Of a stretch of DNA of 64,000 bases, positions 15,262 to 23,730 are shown in pieces. Position numbers and translations under genes: made by a program. Below the pieces are notes generated by a model. It saw only the letters and a program-made list of their open reading frames with translations. It was not told the DNA's origin and made no database searches. Source of the stretch: JAERML01 sp035687895 (GTDB lineage: Bacteria; Bacteroidota; Ignavibacteria; UBA10030; UBA6906); the NCBI GenBank assembly GCA_035687895.1, contig DASRUE010000106.1, positions 1 to 64,000 of the forward strand, in the 5' to 3' direction. Position 1 is the stretch's first letter; each line of letters begins with the position of its first letter.

Positions 15262-17418
15262 ATGCCCAGCATCGAACTCGCTTTCACCACATCTGTCGTC
15301 ACCGTCCTCCTCCTGCTCCTGCTTGCTGCTGGTATTGCGTGGTTTTTCTACCGGTACACACTCCCGCCGGTTGCTCCCGGCAAGAGACTCCTTCTCACCT
15401 TTCTTCGCACTGCGTCACTCTTCCTTTTACTTGCGCTGCTGTTTGAGCCTCTCCTCAGACTTGTCTTCACATCCACGCAGCCGCCGGTGCTTGCTGTGTT
15501 GGTAGACAACAGCAAGAGCATGGGGATCACGGACAAGGCCGGAAGCCGCAAAGAACAACTCCTTGCTACGCTCGGCAACAGCGCGCTCAAGCAGGTAGGA
15601 ACAAAAGGCGATCTCGCATTCTATCTCTTCGGTGCCGGGCTGCGATCGAGCGGAGTACCGACTGCCGATACGATCACGACTGTTGAGGATGCAACCGACA
15701 TCTCTTCCGCTCTCACGCAGCTTGGAGACGAGAAGGACCGGCTCAACATACATTCCGTTCTCCTGTTAACAGACGGCGCATACAACCTCGGACAGAATCC
15801 TCTCTATGCCGCTGAACAGCTATTGTTGCCGATTTATGCCGTCGGCATTGGCGATTCCTCAGAACAGAAGGATGTCCTGATCTCCAAAGTCGTGACCAAC
15901 GAACTTGTCTACAACGAGACCACCGTTCCTGTGAATGTGACGATTCGGAGCTCCGGCTACAACGGGGAGCGCGTGGAGGTGACGCTGCGTGAAGGAGAAA
16001 AAGAAGTGAGTCGTTCGACGGTCACGCTGAGAGAAGGAACCCGGGAATACCAGACCCAGCTCTCGTACGTCCCGACGGGAGAGGGAACGAAAAAGTACAC
16101 GGTACGCGTGTCGTCTCTTCCTCAGGAGTTAACGGCCAACAACAACCAGAGGTCGTTCTTCGCCAAAGTCATGAAGAGCAAGGTGCGCGTTGTGATGATC
16201 GCCAGTGCTCCGGGCTCCGATGTTGCCGTCCTCCGACAGACGTTGGTGGAGGAAAAGAATATCCAAGTACGATCGTTTGTTCAGAAAGGACAAACGGGGT
16301 GGTATGAAGCATCGGTCACTCCTGCGGTTGTGGATTCCGCCGACTGTCTGCTGTTGGTCAACTTCCCCTCCTCCACCACGAGTCCCGCAACAATGGACCT
16401 TGTGCGTCAGGCGGTCATTCAGAATCACACGCCGATGTTGTTCGTTGCCGGGAGAAATGTGGATGATGCAATGTTGCGGACGCTCGGCCCTGCCCTTCCG
16501 TTCACCACCGTCAGCCTCTCCCCCGTTGAGCAATACATGTTCTTCAAACCAGCCGATGCGCAGAAGAGCAATCCTATCCTCGGGGGAACCGGGCCGGATG
16601 TTTGGAGCCGCATGCCGCCTCTCTTCAAGACACAGTCCACATATAAGGCAAAGCCTGAAGCCACCATCCTTGGATACACGCAGATCCAGACTGTTGCCCT
16701 AAGTGAGCCTTTCATGTTGACGCGGAACGTGAACAGGCAGAAGTCGCTGGCTGTGCTTGCTTATGGATTGTGGCGTTGGCGGCTGATGGCACAGGGGAAC
16801 CCCGAGACCTCTCAGCTCCTCTCGACATTTCTCGCCAACAGCATCCGCTGGCTGACAACACGGGATGACAGCAGACCTGTAAAGGTCACCACCACGAAGG
16901 ATGCGTACACTCAAGGAGAGCCGGTCGAGGTTGTGGGGCAGGTGTACGATGCCAACGCGCAACCCGTCGATAACGCCGAGATGCGGGTCCGCGTGCAGCA
17001 GGGGACGAATGAGTTCGAGACCACCTTGCGTCCGCTGGGAAGCGGAAGATATGAAGGGGCAATCGACGGGCTTGGAGAGGGCGACTACACTTTTCGCGCA
17101 ACTGCACAGACGGGCGGGCAGCCGCTGGGCGAAGATCGGGGACGGTTTTCTGTGGGAGAGCTGAACCTGGAGTTTCAGGATACACGGATGAATGCCGGAC
17201 TTCTCCGCCAGCTCGCCCACCGAACCGGGGGAGAATTCTTCGCACCCGATCAGATCTCCGAACTTCCACCAAAGCTATCCGCGCAACCTTCCTTTGCACC
17301 ACGGGATGTTGTCCACACCCGTGCGTTTGAGCTCTGGAATTGGCGGTACACGCTTGCTCTCATAGTTTTGCTTCTTGGGTTGGAGTGGTTTCTCCGCAAA
17401 CGGAGCGGGATGCTGTAA
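15262..17418 (+). CDS. VWA-domain membrane protein with GATase1-like segment
   Basis: The 718-residue product from ATG 15262 has two N-terminal membrane helices (VTVLLLLLLAAGIAWFF and a second near LLALLFEPLLRLVF). A von Willebrand A domain follows, with an intact metal-binding DNSKS motif (in AVLVDNSKSMG) and the LLLTDGAYN strand. Next come an immunoglobulin-like stretch and a glutamine-amidotransferase-like segment (VVMIASAPGSDVAVLRQTL ... MLFVAGRN). A last membrane helix (LALIVLLLGLEWFL) ends at a basic tail. It resembles the large BatA-like proteins found with MoxR. An envelope or stress role is likely from context; the precise function is unknown. The upstream frame to 15211 lies in a palindromic repeat and is not used. 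Confidence 0.8.
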   Translation: MPSIELAFTTSVVTVLLLLLLAAGIAWFFYRYTLPPVAPGKRLLLTFLRTASLFLLLALLFEPLLRLVFTSTQPPVLAVLVDNSKSMGITDKAGSRKEQLLATLGNSALKQVGTKGDLAFYLFGAGLRSSGVPTADTITTVEDATDISSALTQLGDEKDRLNIHSVLLLTDGAYNLGQNPLYAAEQLLLPIYAVGIGDSSEQKDVLISKVVTNELVYNETTVPVNVTIRSSGYNGERVEVTLREGEKEVSRSTVTLREGTREYQTQLSYVPTGEGTKKYTVRVSSLPQELTANNNQRSFFAKVMKSKVRVVMIASAPGSDVAVLRQTLVEEKNIQVRSFVQKGQTGWYEASVTPAVVDSADCLLLVNFPSSTTSPATMDLVRQAVIQNHTPMLFVAGRNVDDAMLRTLGPALPFTTVSLSPVEQYMFFKPADAQKSNPILGGTGPDVWSRMPPLFKTQSTYKAKPEATILGYTQIQTVALSEPFMLTRNVNRQKSLAVLAYGLWRWRLMAQGNPETSQLLSTFLANSIRWLTTRDDSRPVKVTTTKDAYTQGEPVEVVGQVYDANAQPVDNAEMRVRVQQGTNEFETTLRPLGSGRYEGAIDGLGEGDYTFRATAQTGGQPLGEDRGRFSVGELNLEFQDTRMNAGLLRQLAHRTGGEFFAPDQISELPPKLSAQPSFAPRDVVHTRAFELWNWRYTLALIVLLLGLEWFLRKRSGML

Positions 17419-17441
17419 CCCTGCGACACCACCGGAAACAC

Positions 17442-17468
17442 AAGAGCCAGTCACTTCGACTGGCTCTT
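17442..17468. terminator. Bidirectional terminator between the VWA gene and gyrA
   Basis: A perfect 10-base stem, AAGAGCCAGT (17442-17451) with ACTGGCTCTT (17459-17468), encloses a 7-base loop between two converging genes. An A-rich 5' flank and a T-containing 3' arm make it plausible in both directions. Confidence 0.85.
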
Positions 17469-17473
17469 TACAC

Positions 17474-20104
17474 TTACTTCCTTTTTGATTTCTTCGGTGG
17501 AGATGGCTGCGGTTTGGTTTTGCCGGCCTTTGCCGTTTTGGCCGCGGTCCCTTTCGGTTCCGGCTTCTTCTCTTCCTTCGCCTCATCGAACAGCGTGGCC
17601 TGCTCTGCGGCATCAGACTCTGCAACCTTTGCCGGTGGCGGCGTGATCTTCGCAGGCTCTCCGTTCGTCGGTTCTTCATCTTCCGGCACCACAACGGCAA
17701 CATCGGAGATGGTGTCGCCCTGGTCGAGCCTGATGAGACGGACACCCTGCGTGTTTCTTCCTGCCACACGGATCTCCGATGCATGCTGCCGGATAACCAT
17801 GCCTGCGTTTGTCACGATCACCACGTCCTCCCTCTCCACCACCTCCCGAATGGCCACCATCCTACCGGTTTTCTGCGTCGTCTTTACGGTGATGATACCT
17901 TTGCCACCGCGGTGGCTGACACGATACTCCCCCGTTTCGCTCCGCTTGCCGTAGCCCTGATCTGTTGCAACGAGGATCGTCGTGCCGGCCCGCCACAAGA
18001 CTACTGCTCCAATCACACGGTCCTTCCCTTCCAGCTTGATTGCGCGAACGCCGGCCGCAGTCCGACCCATTGAGCGAACCTCCTGCTCATGGAAGCGAAT
18101 TGCCACACCTTCCCGCGTCCCGATCACGATATCCTGCTTCCCGTCGGTGAGCCGGACATCGATAAGGCGGTCTCCCTTGTCGAGACCGATGGCTGCAATG
18201 CCGCTCTTCCGCGGGTTGCTGAACTCTGTCAATGCTGTTTTCTTGATCAGTCCCCGTTCGGTCACCATTATGACGAAAAGCGGGTCCTCGAAATTCTTGA
18301 CCGTGACGTACGAGGCGAGCATCTCATCCTGTTCCTTGGCAATCAGGTTGGCAATGGATTTCCCTCGTGCAGCGCGGCTTGCTTCGGGGATCTCAAACAC
18401 TTTCAGCCAGTAGCACCGGCCCTTGTTTGTAAACAGTAGCAGGTAGTCGTGTGTGGCTCCAACGAACATATGTTCAATGAAATCATCCTCCTTTGTCGAC
18501 GCGCCGGTGCTTCCACGTCCACCCCGCGACTGTCTGCGGTACCCACTCACCGGGAAACGCTTGATGAACCCGCCGTGACTGATCGTGATGACCACCTGTT
18601 CCTCGGCGATCATATCCTCGATCGTAAACTCCTCCGCCTTGTAGATGATCTCCGTTCGCCGTTCGTCGCCATACTTCTTCTTGATCTCGAGCAGCTCCTC
18701 CTTGATGATTTCCATCTGCAGCTGCTTGCTCTTGAGGATCGACTTCAGTTTCTCGATCAGCTTGATTGTCTCGCGGTACTCGTCCTCGATCTTCTTCCGC
18801 TCCAAGCCGGTCAGGCGCTGGAGGCGCATATCGAGGATGGCTTTCGCCTGGATCTCGGAGAGCTTGAATTTCTTCATCAAACCCGTCTTGGCAGTCTCGG
18901 TGTCTCTTGATGCCTTGATCAGCTTGATAATCGCGTCGATGTTGTCCAGCGCGATGATGTAGCCTTCGAGGATGTGGGCCCGCTTCTCCGCCTCATCGAG
19001 CTCGTACTTCGAGCGGCGAACCACCACTTCATTCCGGTGGGCGATGAACTTCTCGATCATCTCCCGCAGCGTTAACACCTTTGGGCGACCTTCCACCAAC
19101 GACAGCATGATCACGCCGAAGGTGGTCTGCATCTGGGTGTGCTTGAAGAGGTTATTCAGGATAACCTCGGCGTTGGCATCCCGCTTCAATTCGATCACGA
19201 TTCGCATGCCGTCCCGGTCGGACTCGTCACGGATGTCGGAGATGTCATCCAGCTTTTTGTCGTTCACCAGATCGGCAATCTTCTCGATGAGGCTTGCCTT
19301 GTTGACCTGGTACGGGATCTCCGTCACCACGATGCTCTGGCGTTCGTTCTTTGCGGTTTCAATGTTGGCTTTGGCGCGGACAACAATGCGGCCGCGACCC
19401 GTGGTGTACGCCTCCTTCACGCCTTCGTAACCGTAAATGATTCCGCCTGTCGGGAAGTCCGGCGCCTTGATGAACTTCATCAGCTTTTCGTTGCTGATGT
19501 TCTCTTCCTTGATGAAGGCGATGCACCCGTCGATCACCTCCGTCAGGTTGTGGGGCGGGACGTTGGTTGCCATCCCCACCGCGATGCCGCTTGCCCCGTT
19601 GACAAGGAGGTTCGGGACCATGGCTGGAAGTACCGACGGCTCTTTCAGCGTATCGTCGAAGTTGGGCGTGAAGTCGACGGTGTTCTTCTCCAGGTCTTTC
19701 AGCATCTCCTCTGCAATGCGGGAGAGACGGGCCTCGGTGTATCGCATAGCCGCCGGCGAGTCGCCGTCCACAGAACCGAAGTTCCCCTGCCCATCGACGA
19801 GCGGATAGCGCATGGAGAAGTCTTGCGCCATGCGGACCATCGTGTCGTACACTGCGGTGTCGCCATGCGGGTGATACTTTCCGAGCACTTCACCCACGAT
19901 GCGCGCCGATTTCTTATACGGCCGGTTTGCCGCGAGTCCCAGATCCTGCATGCCGAATAGCACCCGCCGATGAACCGGCTTCAGGCCATCGCGCACATCA
20001 GGGAGCGCACGCGCAACGATGACCGACATCGAGTAATCGATGTACGACCCCCGCATCTCGTCTTCGATGTCAACCGGGAGTATCTTCTCGTTCGCTGTTG
20101 CCAT
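17474..20104 (-). CDS. gyrA: DNA gyrase subunit A
   Basis: GyrA cleaves and rejoins DNA while gyrase introduces negative supercoils. The quinolone-pocket region reads HPHGDTAVYDTMVRMAQDF, with Thr at the position of E. coli Ser83 and the Asp87 equivalent kept. The catalytic tyrosine lies in AAMRYTEARL. The C-terminal pinwheel repeats (about 500-830) include a SHRGGKG segment, a variant of the GyrA box, favouring gyrase over topoisomerase IV. The 876 residues end in a low-complexity Lys/Pro/Ala tail of some 45 residues, preceded by an acidic segment. The gene follows gyrB by 33 bases. Confidence 0.97.
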   Translation of the reverse strand: MATANEKILPVDIEDEMRGSYIDYSMSVIVARALPDVRDGLKPVHRRVLFGMQDLGLAANRPYKKSARIVGEVLGKYHPHGDTAVYDTMVRMAQDFSMRYPLVDGQGNFGSVDGDSPAAMRYTEARLSRIAEEMLKDLEKNTVDFTPNFDDTLKEPSVLPAMVPNLLVNGASGIAVGMATNVPPHNLTEVIDGCIAFIKEENISNEKLMKFIKAPDFPTGGIIYGYEGVKEAYTTGRGRIVVRAKANIETAKNERQSIVVTEIPYQVNKASLIEKIADLVNDKKLDDISDIRDESDRDGMRIVIELKRDANAEVILNNLFKHTQMQTTFGVIMLSLVEGRPKVLTLREMIEKFIAHRNEVVVRRSKYELDEAEKRAHILEGYIIALDNIDAIIKLIKASRDTETAKTGLMKKFKLSEIQAKAILDMRLQRLTGLERKKIEDEYRETIKLIEKLKSILKSKQLQMEIIKEELLEIKKKYGDERRTEIIYKAEEFTIEDMIAEEQVVITISHGGFIKRFPVSGYRRQSRGGRGSTGASTKEDDFIEHMFVGATHDYLLLFTNKGRCYWLKVFEIPEASRAARGKSIANLIAKEQDEMLASYVTVKNFEDPLFVIMVTERGLIKKTALTEFSNPRKSGIAAIGLDKGDRLIDVRLTDGKQDIVIGTREGVAIRFHEQEVRSMGRTAAGVRAIKLEGKDRVIGAVVLWRAGTTILVATDQGYGKRSETGEYRVSHRGGKGIITVKTTQKTGRMVAIREVVEREDVVIVTNAGMVIRQHASEIRVAGRNTQGVRLIRLDQGDTISDVAVVVPEDEEPTNGEPAKITPPPAKVAESDAAEQATLFDEAKEEKKPEPKGTAAKTAKAGKTKPQPSPPKKSKRK

Positions 20105-20137
20105 TACTTGTCTTTCTCGTTCAATGTCATGTGTCTA

Positions 20138-22204
20138 TTACACGTCCAGGTTTCGCACATACTTGGCATTCTTCTCGATGAATTCCCGGCGCGGTTCTAC
20201 TTCGTCCCCCATGAGGATGGAGAAGGTCCGGTCTGCATCAGCGGCATTCTCAATATTGACCTGAAGGATGGTGCGCGTCTGGGGATTCATGGTTGTTGCC
20301 CAGAGCTGTTCGGGGTTCATCTCCCCGAGACCCTTGAAACGGGAGATGCCAATGCCGTTACCGACGACAATGGCTCCTTCTTCCGGCGCGGCGTCACCGG
20401 CCGTGGGCTGAACTTCTTCCTTCTTCCCTTTCTCAGCACTCAACCGCTTGACGATCTCATCCCGCTCTTCTTCGTCGTACGCGTAGAACTCCTGTTTTCC
20501 CTTCTTCACCTTGTAGAGGGGCGGCTGTGCGATGTAGATGTGACCGAGCTCGATCAGCACCTTCATGTAGCGGAACAGGAGCGTCAGGAGAAGCGTGCGG
20601 ATGTGCGAACCGTCGACGTCCGCGTCGCACATCAGGATGATCTTGCCGTACCGGATCTTCTCCGCGTTGAACTCCTCGCCGATACCGGCACCGATGGCGG
20701 TGAAGATGTTACGGATTTCCTCGTTCTCCAGGATCTTGTGAAGGCGCGCTTTCTCCACGTTCAGTATTTTTCCCTTCAGCGGAAGAATCGCCTGGAAGCT
20801 TCTGTCCCTTCCCTGCTTGGCGCTGCCGCCTGCAGAGTCACCCTCGACAAGATAGAGCTCGCAGTGTTCCGGATCGTTAATCGAACAGTCTGCAAGTTTG
20901 CCGGGAAGTCCGCCCGAGGTGAGGGCGTTTTTCCGCCGGGTGAGATCACGTGCCTTGCGCGCTGCCTCGCGTGCTTCTGCAGCCCGGAGCGATTTCTCGA
21001 TAAGCCGCTTGGCATCACCGGGGTTTTCATCGAGCCATGTTGCAAGCGCCGGACCGATCACTCCCTCGACGATGCTCTTCACTTCGCTGTTGCCGAGCTT
21101 GGTTTTCGTTTGTCCTTCGAATTGCGGCTCGGGAACCTTCACGCTCACTACACCGGAGAAGCCTTCCTTGAAATCATCGCCGGTGAGACTGATTTTACCT
21201 TCCTTCAGGATACCGTTCTTATAGGCGTAGGTATTCAGTGTGCGTGTCAGCGCCGTCCGGAACCCAATAAGGTGGCTCCCCCCTTCATGCGTGTTGATGT
21301 TGTTGACGTAGGTGAAAATGTTCTCGCTGTATTGGTCGTTGTATTGGAACGCAGCCTCCACTTCTACCGCGCGTCCGTTCTCATCCTTGTCGCTTCCGCG
21401 CGCATAGAATACTTTCCGCATAATCGAGGGGCGGGTGGCGTCGATATACTTGACAAACTCGATAAGGCCGCCTTCGAAATGGAACGTCTCTTCCTGTTCG
21501 CTCTTCTCGCGCAAGTCAACAATGTACAGGGTCACCCCTGAGTTCAAAAATGCCAGCTCGCGCAGGCGCTCCGCCAGTGTTTCAAACTTGAATGCGCGGT
21601 TCTTAAAGATCTCTGCATCCGGCATGAAGGTGACCCTGGTACCGGTCCTCCCCTTCTCCGCCTTGCCGGTGACCTTAACTGCATCCACCGGTTCGCCACG
21701 CTTGTATTTCTGGAAGAAGACCCTGCCGTCCCGGTAAACCTCGACGTCCAACCATTCGCTGAGCGCGTTCACAACAGACACGCCAACGCCGTGCAACCCG
21801 CCCGACACCTTGTATGTATTCTTGTCGAACTTTCCCCCCGCGTGCAGCACTGTCATCACCACTTCTAGGGCCGAACGCTTTTCCTCCTTGTGAATATCCG
21901 TCGGGATACCGCGCCCATCGTCAGTAACCGTAACAGATCCATCTTTGTTGATGGAAACATCAATCTTCTTTGCGTAGCCAGCCAGCGCTTCATCGATCGA
22001 GTTATCCACCACCTCATAGACAAGGTGATGCAGCCCGCGCATGCTCACATCGCCGATGTACATTGCGGGGCGGCGGCGCACCGCTTCGAGCCCTTTCAGG
22101 ACGGTGATATCCTGTGCCGTGTACTCGTTCCCGTTCCTACCGTTTGGCTTCTCTGCTGCGTGCTTCGCGGTCTTCCTCTTCTCTTCGACGTCTGCTTTTG
22201 CCAT
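20138..22204 (-). CDS. gyrB: DNA gyrase subunit B
   Basis: GyrB is the ATPase subunit. The GHKL ATP-binding domain is intact (DNSIDEALAGYAKK, VTDDGRGIP, GGLHGVGVSVVNALS). The transducer domain and the TOPRIM segment follow (LVEGDSAGGSAKQGRDR and LMCDADVDGSHIRTLLL with the metal-binding DxD). The C-terminal tail ends FIEKNAKYVRNLDV, the usual GyrB terminus. A 688-residue protein is normal with a moderate linker after PLYKVKKGKQ. The Lys-rich N-terminus (about 25 residues) precedes the conserved YTAQDITVLKGLEAVRRRPAMYIG. Confidence 0.97.
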   Translation of the reverse strand: MAKADVEEKRKTAKHAAEKPNGRNGNEYTAQDITVLKGLEAVRRRPAMYIGDVSMRGLHHLVYEVVDNSIDEALAGYAKKIDVSINKDGSVTVTDDGRGIPTDIHKEEKRSALEVVMTVLHAGGKFDKNTYKVSGGLHGVGVSVVNALSEWLDVEVYRDGRVFFQKYKRGEPVDAVKVTGKAEKGRTGTRVTFMPDAEIFKNRAFKFETLAERLRELAFLNSGVTLYIVDLREKSEQEETFHFEGGLIEFVKYIDATRPSIMRKVFYARGSDKDENGRAVEVEAAFQYNDQYSENIFTYVNNINTHEGGSHLIGFRTALTRTLNTYAYKNGILKEGKISLTGDDFKEGFSGVVSVKVPEPQFEGQTKTKLGNSEVKSIVEGVIGPALATWLDENPGDAKRLIEKSLRAAEAREAARKARDLTRRKNALTSGGLPGKLADCSINDPEHCELYLVEGDSAGGSAKQGRDRSFQAILPLKGKILNVEKARLHKILENEEIRNIFTAIGAGIGEEFNAEKIRYGKIILMCDADVDGSHIRTLLLTLLFRYMKVLIELGHIYIAQPPLYKVKKGKQEFYAYDEEERDEIVKRLSAEKGKKEEVQPTAGDAAPEEGAIVVGNGIGISRFKGLGEMNPEQLWATTMNPQTRTILQVNIENAADADRTFSILMGDEVEPRREFIEKNAKYVRNLDV

Positions 22205-22224
22205 GAAGTCTTTCTACTGAGTTG

Positions 22225-22527
22225 TTATCGAAACCTAATGTCTTTGACGATCCTGTTACCCATTGCAGCGTTGATTTTTTTGATAATTTCTCGCCTCATC
22301 ATCGTCAACTCTGCCCGCCAGGGTGCACTTGCCACACTCACAAACAGGATCCCGTTTTCCATCCGTTGTGCCTTTGCTACCTTGGCAATCTTCTCTCCAA
22401 CAATCGCGTCCCACGACGTAATGACGTCGTACTGGCGGAGCGTCCTCGTAATCCCAAGCTGTCGGACGAGTGTTCCTAAGGCCTGACCGAAAGACTCGGG
22501 AACGGATTTTGTCTCTCTACTCCTCAC
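22225..22527 (-). CDS. dciA: DciA-family (DUF721) helicase-loading protein
   Basis: This 100-residue protein has the DUF721 core: a helical start (FGQALGTLVRQLG), VITSWDAIVGEKIAKVAKAQRMENGILFVSVASAPWRAEL, and a C-terminal KINAAMGNRIVKDIRFR. DciA has been shown in several bacteria to load or activate the replicative helicase where DnaC/DnaI are absent, so it is the probable partner of DnaB at 82-1521. Its first codons overlap the recF stop by 11 bases and gyrB begins 20 bases downstream, tying it to the replication operon. Confidence 0.88.
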   Translation of the reverse strand: MRSRETKSVPESFGQALGTLVRQLGITRTLRQYDVITSWDAIVGEKIAKVAKAQRMENGILFVSVASAPWRAELTMMRREIIKKINAAMGNRIVKDIRFR

Positions 22528-23650
22528 GACATGTACCTTTGTCGATAAAGAATCGCTTGTTTTGTCCGGACGATATCATGCTTCCGGCAAACATCGCGTC
22601 GTCTGTTGTTGTCACGATTGTTTGGCTGAGGGTTCCCAGAAGGTTCACAATTCTCCTGCTCCGCTCCTGATCCAGTTCGCTGAAAAGATCATCCAGAAGG
22701 AACATCGGCGACTCACCCCTGCGATCCTTGAGGTAAAAGAACTCGGCAACCTTCAGAGCGACAAGGAGCGTCTTGTGTTGCCCCTGCGAAGCATATCGCT
22801 GTGCGCTGATCCCGTTGATGAAAAGAGAGAGGTCGTCTCTGTGGGGACCAACCAGTGTTGCCCCCCTTCGAATCTCGTCTGCTCCACGGGCAGCAACCTC
22901 TCCGAGAAGCACTTCAGTGATCCTCTCGAGTGTGCTTTCCTTTGTAATTCCCTTGAGCGATTCATATTTGAGGTCGACTTCCTCGTTGCCCGAAACCAGT
23001 TCTCCGTATGCGTCCAATAGAAATTTGTGAAACTCTTCAACGAACAGCAGCCGTCGCTGCACAATCCTGCTACCGTGGTTCGCCAGGTTGATGGTCCACG
23101 GTTCGAGTGCAGACGGGCCGGGAGTTCCACCTCTGCTTTTTGCCTCAAACAAAATTCTGTTTCTCTGCCTCAGTACCCGGCGATACTCAAGCAGGTCTAC
23201 CAGATAAGACCGACTCAACTGCGCCAGCACCAAGTCGATGAACTTCCGGCGCTCCGCAGGCGGCCCAAACGTGATCGCTCCATTCTCCGGCGAGAGAACC
23301 ACCACCGGAAATCTCCCTATCACCGAGGCGAGGTTTTCCGGACGCGCCCCGTTGATCGTGAACTGCTTCTGTGCGGTTGTTTTATCATACACAACCCGGA
23401 CTTCATGCGTTGATCCTGAGCCAGCGGAAATGATCCCACGGACATCAAAAAAATCTGTGCCGAGTTGAACCGTTGTTGCGTCGGAGGCAGCATAAAAACT
23501 CTTGGTCAGGCTGAGGAAGGATATTGCTTCAAGTATGTTTGTCTTACCCTGTCCGTTTCTGCCAAGCAGCAGGTTCATCCCCGATCCAAACGTACACTCG
23601 CTGTTGCGGTGGTTACGGAAGTTCCGAACACTCAGTCCAACGATATTCAT
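22517..23650 (-). CDS. recF: DNA replication and repair protein RecF
   Basis: RecF is an SMC-like ATPase that helps load RecA at gaps. Walker A is GRNGQGKT in LLLGRNGQGKTNILEAI near residue 33. The signature region (SQGQHKTLLVALKVAEF) and Walker B (PMFLLDDLFSELDQERS) lie near the C-terminus. The 377-residue length is normal. The 80-base gap to dnaN on its 5' side holds a strong hairpin (23673-23702). Confidence 0.96.
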   Translation of the reverse strand: MNIVGLSVRNFRNHRNSECTFGSGMNLLLGRNGQGKTNILEAISFLSLTKSFYAASDATTVQLGTDFFDVRGIISAGSGSTHEVRVVYDKTTAQKQFTINGARPENLASVIGRFPVVVLSPENGAITFGPPAERRKFIDLVLAQLSRSYLVDLLEYRRVLRQRNRILFEAKSRGGTPGPSALEPWTINLANHGSRIVQRRLLFVEEFHKFLLDAYGELVSGNEEVDLKYESLKGITKESTLERITEVLLGEVAARGADEIRRGATLVGPHRDDLSLFINGISAQRYASQGQHKTLLVALKVAEFFYLKDRRGESPMFLLDDLFSELDQERSRRIVNLLGTLSQTIVTTTDDAMFAGSMISSGQNKRFFIDKGTCREE

Positions 23651-23672
23651 TCAAGCGTGGTGCACATTTAAT

Positions 23673-23702
23673 GCGGTAGCCCCGGTGTTAACGGGGCTAC
23701 GC
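23673..23702. repeat. Strong GC-rich hairpin between dnaN and recF
   Basis: The arms GTAGCCCCG (23676-23684) and CGGGGCTAC (23692-23700) are perfectly complementary around a 7-base loop. GC/GC pairs at 23673-23674 and 23701-23702 extend the stem past one bulged base. On the coding (minus) strand no T-run follows. It could be an attenuator or mRNA-processing hairpin, or a dispersed REP-like element. Confidence 0.7.
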
Positions 23703-23730
23703 TCTTGTCCAGCCGTTTCAGGAACAAGCT

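Noticed and set aside
19970..21541. Long open frame antisense to gyrA and gyrB (523 codons)
   Set aside because: It lies entirely opposite strongly conserved gyrase coding sequence and its translation shows no recognisable domain; it is a codon-bias shadow.
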